Positions 59,765 through 64,000 of a DNA stretch of 64,000 nucleotides are shown in pieces. Source of the stretch: Pseudomonas sp. FP2309. Lineage in GTDB: Bacteria > Pseudomonadota > Gammaproteobacteria > Pseudomonadales > Pseudomonadaceae. Under the pieces are notes generated by a model. It was not told the origin of the DNA, made no database searches, and saw nothing but the letters and a program-made list of their open reading frames with translations. Position 1 is the stretch's first letter; the number at the start of each line of letters is the position of its first letter. The stretch is from positions 248,001 through 312,000 of the forward strand of contig NZ_CP117439.1 of NCBI RefSeq assembly GCF_030687575.1. Direction: 5' to 3'. The translations under genes were made by a program, and so were the position numbers.

Positions 59765-62113
59765 TCAGGCCGAGCGCGCCATGATCAAGCCGCTCTCGCT
59801 CGCCGCTTCCAGGCGAATCGCGACAAATTTCGACGTTGGCGTATGGCTGCCATCGCCCGTGCTTTCCAGCGGCACCAGCGGATTCACCTCCGGGTAATAA
59901 GCCGCTGCCTGCCCCGCTGGAATATCAAACGCCAGCAATGTGAAGCCCTTCACGCGGCGCTCACGGCCATCTTCCCACAGCGAAACGATGTCGGCTTTCT
60001 GCCCCGGCTTGAAGCCCAGGCGAATGATGTCCGCCTCATTGACGAACAACACGTCACGCTGGCCCTTGACCCCGCGATAGCGATCGTCCAGGCCATAAAT
60101 GGTGGTGTTGTACTGATCGTGGGAGCGCATCGACTGCATGATCAGGTCCGGCACGCGACCGGTGGCGTGGGTGCGTTCGTGGATCAGGTCGGCAGGCAGG
60201 ACGTTCGGGCGGAAGTTGGCGCGGCCCGATGGGGTGTTCCAGCGACGCGCGCCGGCCGAGTTGCCCAGATAAAAACCGCCTGGGTGTTTGATGCGCTCGT
60301 TGAAGTCCTTGAAGCCTGGGATGGTGTCGGCGATCAGGTCGCGAATGCGCCCGTAGTCGGCGACCAGCCAGTTCCAGTCCACCGGTTTGCTGCCCAGGGT
60401 GGCGGCGGCAATGCCGGCGAGGATGGCCGGCTCGGATTTCATCAGCGGTGACAGCGGTTGCAGTTGGCCGTTGGAGCCGTGAACCATGCTGAATGAATCT
60501 TCCACCGTGACCGCTTGCGGGCCCTCGGCCTGGATGTCGATGTCGGTACGGCCCAGGCACGGCAAAATCAGCGCGTCTTTACCGTGCATCAGGTGGCTGC
60601 GGTTGAGCTTGGTGCTGATCTGCACGGTCAGGTCGCAATTGCGCAGCGCTTCGAAAGTGCGCGGGCTGTCCGGGGTGGCTTGAGCAAAGTTGCCGCCCAG
60701 GCCGATAAACACTTTGGAGCGACCTTCGAGCATGGCGTGGATCGCTTCGACCACGTTGTGGCCGTTGGTCCGCGGCACCTGGAACTGGAAGCGCCGCTCC
60801 AGAGCGTCCAGGAACGCCACGGGTGGGCGTTCATTGATGCCCATGGTGCGGTCGCCTTGCACGTTGCTGTGGCCGCGCACCGGGCACAGGCCCGCGCCCG
60901 GACGGCCGATGTTGCCGCGCAGCAGCATCAGGTTGGCGATTTCCTGGATGGTCGGCACCGAGTGGCGATGCTGGGTGATGCCCATCGCCCAGCACATGAT
61001 CACGTTCTTGCCTTTGGCGTACATGCGCGCGGCTTGCTCGATCTCCACCAGGGGCAGGCCGGACTGCGCGACGATTTCATCCCAGGAGGTGTCGTCGATT
61101 TTGGCCAGGTAATCGAGCACGTTTGCTGTGTGTTCATTGAGGAAGTCGTGGTCGAACACCGCTTCCTTGCCTTCGGCCTGGGCCTGGCGCTCCCACAACA
61201 GCAGGAACTTGGCCATGCCGCGCAGGATGGCCATGTCGCCGCCCAGGGCCGGACGGAAGTACGCCGTGTTGGTCGGCTTGTCGCCGTTGGTGAGCATTTC
61301 CAGCGGGTGTTGCGGGTGCTGGAAGCGTTCCAGGCCGCGCTCTTTCAGCGGGTTGATACACACCACCTGGGCGCCACGTTTGACCGCTTCGCGCAGCGGT
61401 TCGAGCATGCGCGGGTGGTTGGTGCCGGGGTTCTGGCCCCAGACGAAAATCGCATCGGCGTGTTCGAAATCGTCAAAGGTCACGGTGCCTTTACCGACGC
61501 CCACGCTTTGCGCCAGGGCCACGCCGCTGGCCTCGTGGCACATGTTCGAACAATCCGGGAAGTTGTTGGTGCCGTAGGCGCGCACGAACAGTTGGTACAG
61601 GTAGGCCGCTTCGTTGCTGGCGCGGCCGGACGTATAGAACTCGGCCATGTCCGGGCTTGGCAGTGCATTGAGGTGCTTGCCGATCAACTCGAAGGCCGCG
61701 TCCCAACTGACCGGGGTGTAGCGGTCGGTCTCGGCGTCGTAGCGCATCGGCTCGGTCAGGCGGCCCTGGTATTCGAGCCAGTAATCGCTCTGTTCCAGCA
61801 ACGCGGTGACGCTGTGCTTGGCGAAGAATGCAGCGTCCACGCGGCGCTTGGTCGCTTCCCAGTTCACGGCTTTGGCGCCGTTCTCGCAGAACTTGACCAT
61901 GCCGCTTTCCGGCGAATCACCCCAGGCGCAGCCGGGGCAGTCGAAGCCGCCGTTCTGGTTGGTCTTGAGCATCATGCGCAGGTTTTTCAGCGCGTTGTCA
62001 CTGGTCAGCCATGCCTGTGCGACGCTGATCAGCGCGCCCCAGCCGCCGGCCGCCCCTTTGTAAGGCTTGTAACGCGGGGTTGGGGTTTGGTCGGCTTGAT
62101 GATGATTGCTCAC
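59765..62113 (-). CDS. FdhF/YdeP-family molybdopterin oxidoreductase
   Basis: A 782-residue molybdopterin enzyme related to formate dehydrogenase H and YdeP of E. coli (acid resistance). DCPGCAWGDSPES near residue 55 carries the few Cys of an iron-sulfur site region; CWAMGITQHRHSVPTIQEIANLMLLRGNIGRPGAGLCPVRGHSNVQGDRTMG in pieces is the family core near 395-450. The GTG start overlaps the fdhD stop by four bases. FdhD, encoded just upstream, would sulfurate its cofactor. Substrate unknown. Confidence 0.88.
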   Translation of the reverse strand: MSNHHQADQTPTPRYKPYKGAAGGWGALISVAQAWLTSDNALKNLRMMLKTNQNGGFDCPGCAWGDSPESGMVKFCENGAKAVNWEATKRRVDAAFFAKHSVTALLEQSDYWLEYQGRLTEPMRYDAETDRYTPVSWDAAFELIGKHLNALPSPDMAEFYTSGRASNEAAYLYQLFVRAYGTNNFPDCSNMCHEASGVALAQSVGVGKGTVTFDDFEHADAIFVWGQNPGTNHPRMLEPLREAVKRGAQVVCINPLKERGLERFQHPQHPLEMLTNGDKPTNTAYFRPALGGDMAILRGMAKFLLLWERQAQAEGKEAVFDHDFLNEHTANVLDYLAKIDDTSWDEIVAQSGLPLVEIEQAARMYAKGKNVIMCWAMGITQHRHSVPTIQEIANLMLLRGNIGRPGAGLCPVRGHSNVQGDRTMGINERPPVAFLDALERRFQFQVPRTNGHNVVEAIHAMLEGRSKVFIGLGGNFAQATPDSPRTFEALRNCDLTVQISTKLNRSHLMHGKDALILPCLGRTDIDIQAEGPQAVTVEDSFSMVHGSNGQLQPLSPLMKSEPAILAGIAAATLGSKPVDWNWLVADYGRIRDLIADTIPGFKDFNERIKHPGGFYLGNSAGARRWNTPSGRANFRPNVLPADLIHERTHATGRVPDLIMQSMRSHDQYNTTIYGLDDRYRGVKGQRDVLFVNEADIIRLGFKPGQKADIVSLWEDGRERRVKGFTLLAFDIPAGQAAAYYPEVNPLVPLESTGDGSHTPTSKFVAIRLEAASESGLIMARSA

Positions 62114-62949
62114 GGCTGGTTCTCCATCGCAGGGCTGTAGACCCGCGGCGCACTTCGGTGCGGCAGGTGGATGAGATTGAGGTTATGTCGGCGGGCCCAT
62201 TGCAGGGCCAGGCCGGTGGGCGACGACAGGCTGACCAGGGTCTGGATGCCCGCGCGCAGGACTTTCTGGATCAATTCAAGGCTGCAGCGGCTGGTGACAA
62301 TTGCCAAGCCACCGTCGGTGGGGATCTTTTGGCGGATCAGCGCACCGATCAATTTATCCAGTGCGTTATGCCGGCCGATGTCTTCGCGACCCAGCAGTAA
62401 TTCGCCTTGGCTGTTCATAAATACCGCCGCATGCACCGCACCGCTGTGCTGGCCCAGGGGCTGGAACGCGCTGATGCGCTGGCGCAGGCCGTCGAGCCAC
62501 GCCGCAGGCGGCAATGGCGCGCCGGGCAGCACTTGCAGGTCGGGCAGGGCCTGTTCCACCGCCTCCACGCCGCACAGGCCGCAGCCGCTGGTACCGGCCA
62601 GTTGGCGGCGTTGCTGCTTGAGGTTCCAGAAGGCGCGGCTGGAAATCTGCACCTGAGCGTACTGGGTCGAGCCAGATCCGCTGAGTTTCAGATCATAAAT
62701 GTCGCTGACGTCGGTGATGATGCCGCTGCCGATGCTGAAACCAACGATGAAGTCTTCCAGGTCCGTCGGCGTCACCAACATGACTGCCTGGCTGATGTCG
62801 TTGTAGGCAATCGCCAACGCCACCTCTTCCGCCAACGCAGTGCTGGCGACGTCCGTGTGTTCGAGATTGCAATACTGATAGCTCTGGCTGGCGGCGGGCG
62901 CGGGCGTTTCGAGAGCGGGCGCCGCGCAGACTGGGCGCTTGGCGTTCAT
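62110..62949 (-). CDS. fdhD: FdhD, sulfurtransferase for formate dehydrogenase
   Basis: A 279-residue protein that passes sulfur from IscS to the molybdenum cofactor of formate dehydrogenases. The C-x-x-C motif is in SGCGLCGVEAVEQAL (~residue 120-125), and VTPTDLEDFIVGFSIGSGII and GREDIGRHNALDKLIGALI are conserved. The first ~25 residues are a variable Ala/Pro-rich extension. It precedes and overlaps the FdhF/YdeP gene, its likely client. Confidence 0.92.
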   Translation of the reverse strand: MNAKRPVCAAPALETPAPAASQSYQYCNLEHTDVASTALAEEVALAIAYNDISQAVMLVTPTDLEDFIVGFSIGSGIITDVSDIYDLKLSGSGSTQYAQVQISSRAFWNLKQQRRQLAGTSGCGLCGVEAVEQALPDLQVLPGAPLPPAAWLDGLRQRISAFQPLGQHSGAVHAAVFMNSQGELLLGREDIGRHNALDKLIGALIRQKIPTDGGLAIVTSRCSLELIQKVLRAGIQTLVSLSSPTGLALQWARRHNLNLIHLPHRSAPRVYSPAMENQP

Positions 62950-63044
62950 GGGGCAGTCACCGACGGATTGATCAGTGTTTAGACTAGGCGCGACAAAGCG
63001 TCGCGTCTAATTGCCAGTACTGATCTGCCGATAGATGACGTCGA

Positions 63045-63932
63045 TCAAGACTCTGTTTGCGATTTCTGATACAGCGCAAAACACGCCTCGGCCAGCGCCG
63101 AACGCGGCGCACTGCGCCGCATGATCAAGCCCAGGCGCGCCAGGGTGTGGGCGTCTTCGATCGGTTGCAGGCGCAGGTGCTCGGTGAGCGCGTCCAGGCC
63201 ACCGTCAAGCGGCATCACCGCGCAACATAAACCGCCGTGCACGGCTTGTAACAACTGATGGACGGCATCGGTTTGCAGCAACGGTTGCGGGGTGAGCCCA
63301 CGGCTGTGGAAGTTGTGGTCGATGGACTGGCGAAAGTGCATGCCGCTGGTGAGCATGCCCAGGGGCAGTTCTATCAAGGCTTCCCAGCTCAATGGCGTGT
63401 CGCCAAAGCTGAAAAAACGTTGATCGTAGAGCAGGCCCATACGGGTTTCACCCAAGGCCAGCGAGTCGAAGCGTTCGTTGTCCAGACGCTCCAGGTAAGA
63501 CACGCCCAGATCCAGGCGATTACTCGCCAACTGCTCAAGAATCTGCTCGGAGCTGAGGGCCGACAGCTCGAAGCGCAGGCTTGGGTGTTCTTTGTGCAAC
63601 TGTTGCATCAGCGCCAAGGGATCGAAGCTCGACAGCGGCACCACGCCCAGGCGCAAGGTGCCCACCAGGTTGCCGCGACACGCGGCCGCCTCGGCCTGTA
63701 AACCGTCATAGGCCGCCAGCACCGTGCGTGCCCAGGCCAGCACGCGCTCGCCGGGGGCCGTGAAACCCTCGAAACGCTGGCCGCGATTGACCAGCGGCAG
63801 GTCCAACTCTTCTTCAAGGCTGCGCAGGCGCATCGACAGCGTGGGCTGGGTGATATGGCAGCGCGCCGCGGCCTGGCCGAAGTGGCGGGTTTCGTCGAGG
63901 GCGATCAGGAATTTCAGCTGTTTGATGTCCAT
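63045..63932 (-). CDS. LysR-family transcriptional regulator
   Basis: A 295-residue regulator with a winged helix-turn-helix at 2-60 (LKFLIALDETRHFGQAAARCHITQPTLSMRLRSLEEEL in pieces) and a co-inducer domain from ~90. It resembles CynR/OxyR-like members; no OxyR redox Cys pair is evident. It lies 95 bases upstream of fdhD on the same strand, a common Pseudomonas arrangement, and may control fdhD-fdhF. Only ~70 bases remain to the right edge. Confidence 0.87.
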   Translation of the reverse strand: MDIKQLKFLIALDETRHFGQAAARCHITQPTLSMRLRSLEEELDLPLVNRGQRFEGFTAPGERVLAWARTVLAAYDGLQAEAAACRGNLVGTLRLGVVPLSSFDPLALMQQLHKEHPSLRFELSALSSEQILEQLASNRLDLGVSYLERLDNERFDSLALGETRMGLLYDQRFFSFGDTPLSWEALIELPLGMLTSGMHFRQSIDHNFHSRGLTPQPLLQTDAVHQLLQAVHGGLCCAVMPLDGGLDALTEHLRLQPIEDAHTLARLGLIMRRSAPRSALAEACFALYQKSQTES

Positions 63933-64000
63933 CTTCGCTCCAGGGCTTATTCCAATGGCGTGGGGATTCTAGCGCGTTTGGGTCTTTTGCCGGTCCGGAA

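Overview
This window is ordinary chromosomal DNA from a fluorescent pseudomonad, most probably of the Pseudomonas fluorescens group. The evidence is the high-GC codon use, the OscA-Sbp-CysTWA, TauABCD, TcyJLN-DcyD, RimABK and OmpR-EnvZ gene sets, a TriABC-like pump with two adaptors, and repeated Pseudomonas-type intergenic hairpins. I see no prophage, insertion sequence, CRISPR array, rRNA or tRNA.

Layout. 1-4.5 kb: end of an EAL gene, then oscA and the sulfate importer sbp-cysTWA, followed by a four-hairpin repeat cluster. 4.5-11.6 kb: mixed genes (Mpo1-like membrane protein, Crp/Fnr regulator, periplasmic hydroxyisourate hydrolase, HbpS/GlcG protein, a lone receiver domain, AraC regulator with fatty-acid desaturase, MFS exporter, LysR regulator). 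11.7-14.3 kb: RBBP9-like hydrolase, an unusual sigma-54 activator without a DNA-binding domain, and a stand-alone MetQ. 14.5-19.7 kb: RND pump with two lipoprotein adaptors. 20.4-26.8 kb: minus-strand run of two SfnB/DszC-type oxidoreductases, a DszA/NtaA-type flavin monooxygenase and metQ-metN-metI. 28-32.6 kb: cystine importer, D-cysteine desulfhydrase and serine acetyltransferase. 32.8-36 kb: BetT-type transporter behind a perfect inverted repeat, and an aldo/keto reductase. 36.1-41.3 kb: tauABCD and gshA. 41.5-53 kb: housekeeping genes (thioesterase-tex, ompR-envZ, rimABK, hslR, PAP2 phosphatase, hslO, pckA). 53.2-55 kb: an accessory patch with a membrane protein carrying an acyl-carrier-like domain and a Fic toxin-antitoxin pair. 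55-64 kb: DUF2135/TPR protein, RecQ-type helicase, thioesterase, glycine-zipper protein, an FdhF/YdeP oxidoreductase with FdhD, and a LysR regulator.

How the genes work together. The strongest theme is sulfur. Sulfate (Sbp-CysTWA), cystine (TcyJLN), methionine or similar compounds (two MetQ, one MetNI) and taurine (TauABC) are imported; taurine and other organosulfur compounds are oxidised to release sulfite (TauD, the flavin enzymes); serine is activated for cysteine synthesis; D-cysteine is broken down; glutathione is made. AT-rich ATTCTTA/ATTCCTTA-type sequences precede several of these units and may be CysB sites. That is inference.

The best candidates for new biology are the monooxygenase-plus-divergent-MetQNI operon, the HTH-less sigma-54 activator with a GAHSGA loop, the DUF1493 membrane/acyl-carrier-like protein beside a Fic module, and a plus-strand terminator at 59718-59747 with no gene in front of it.
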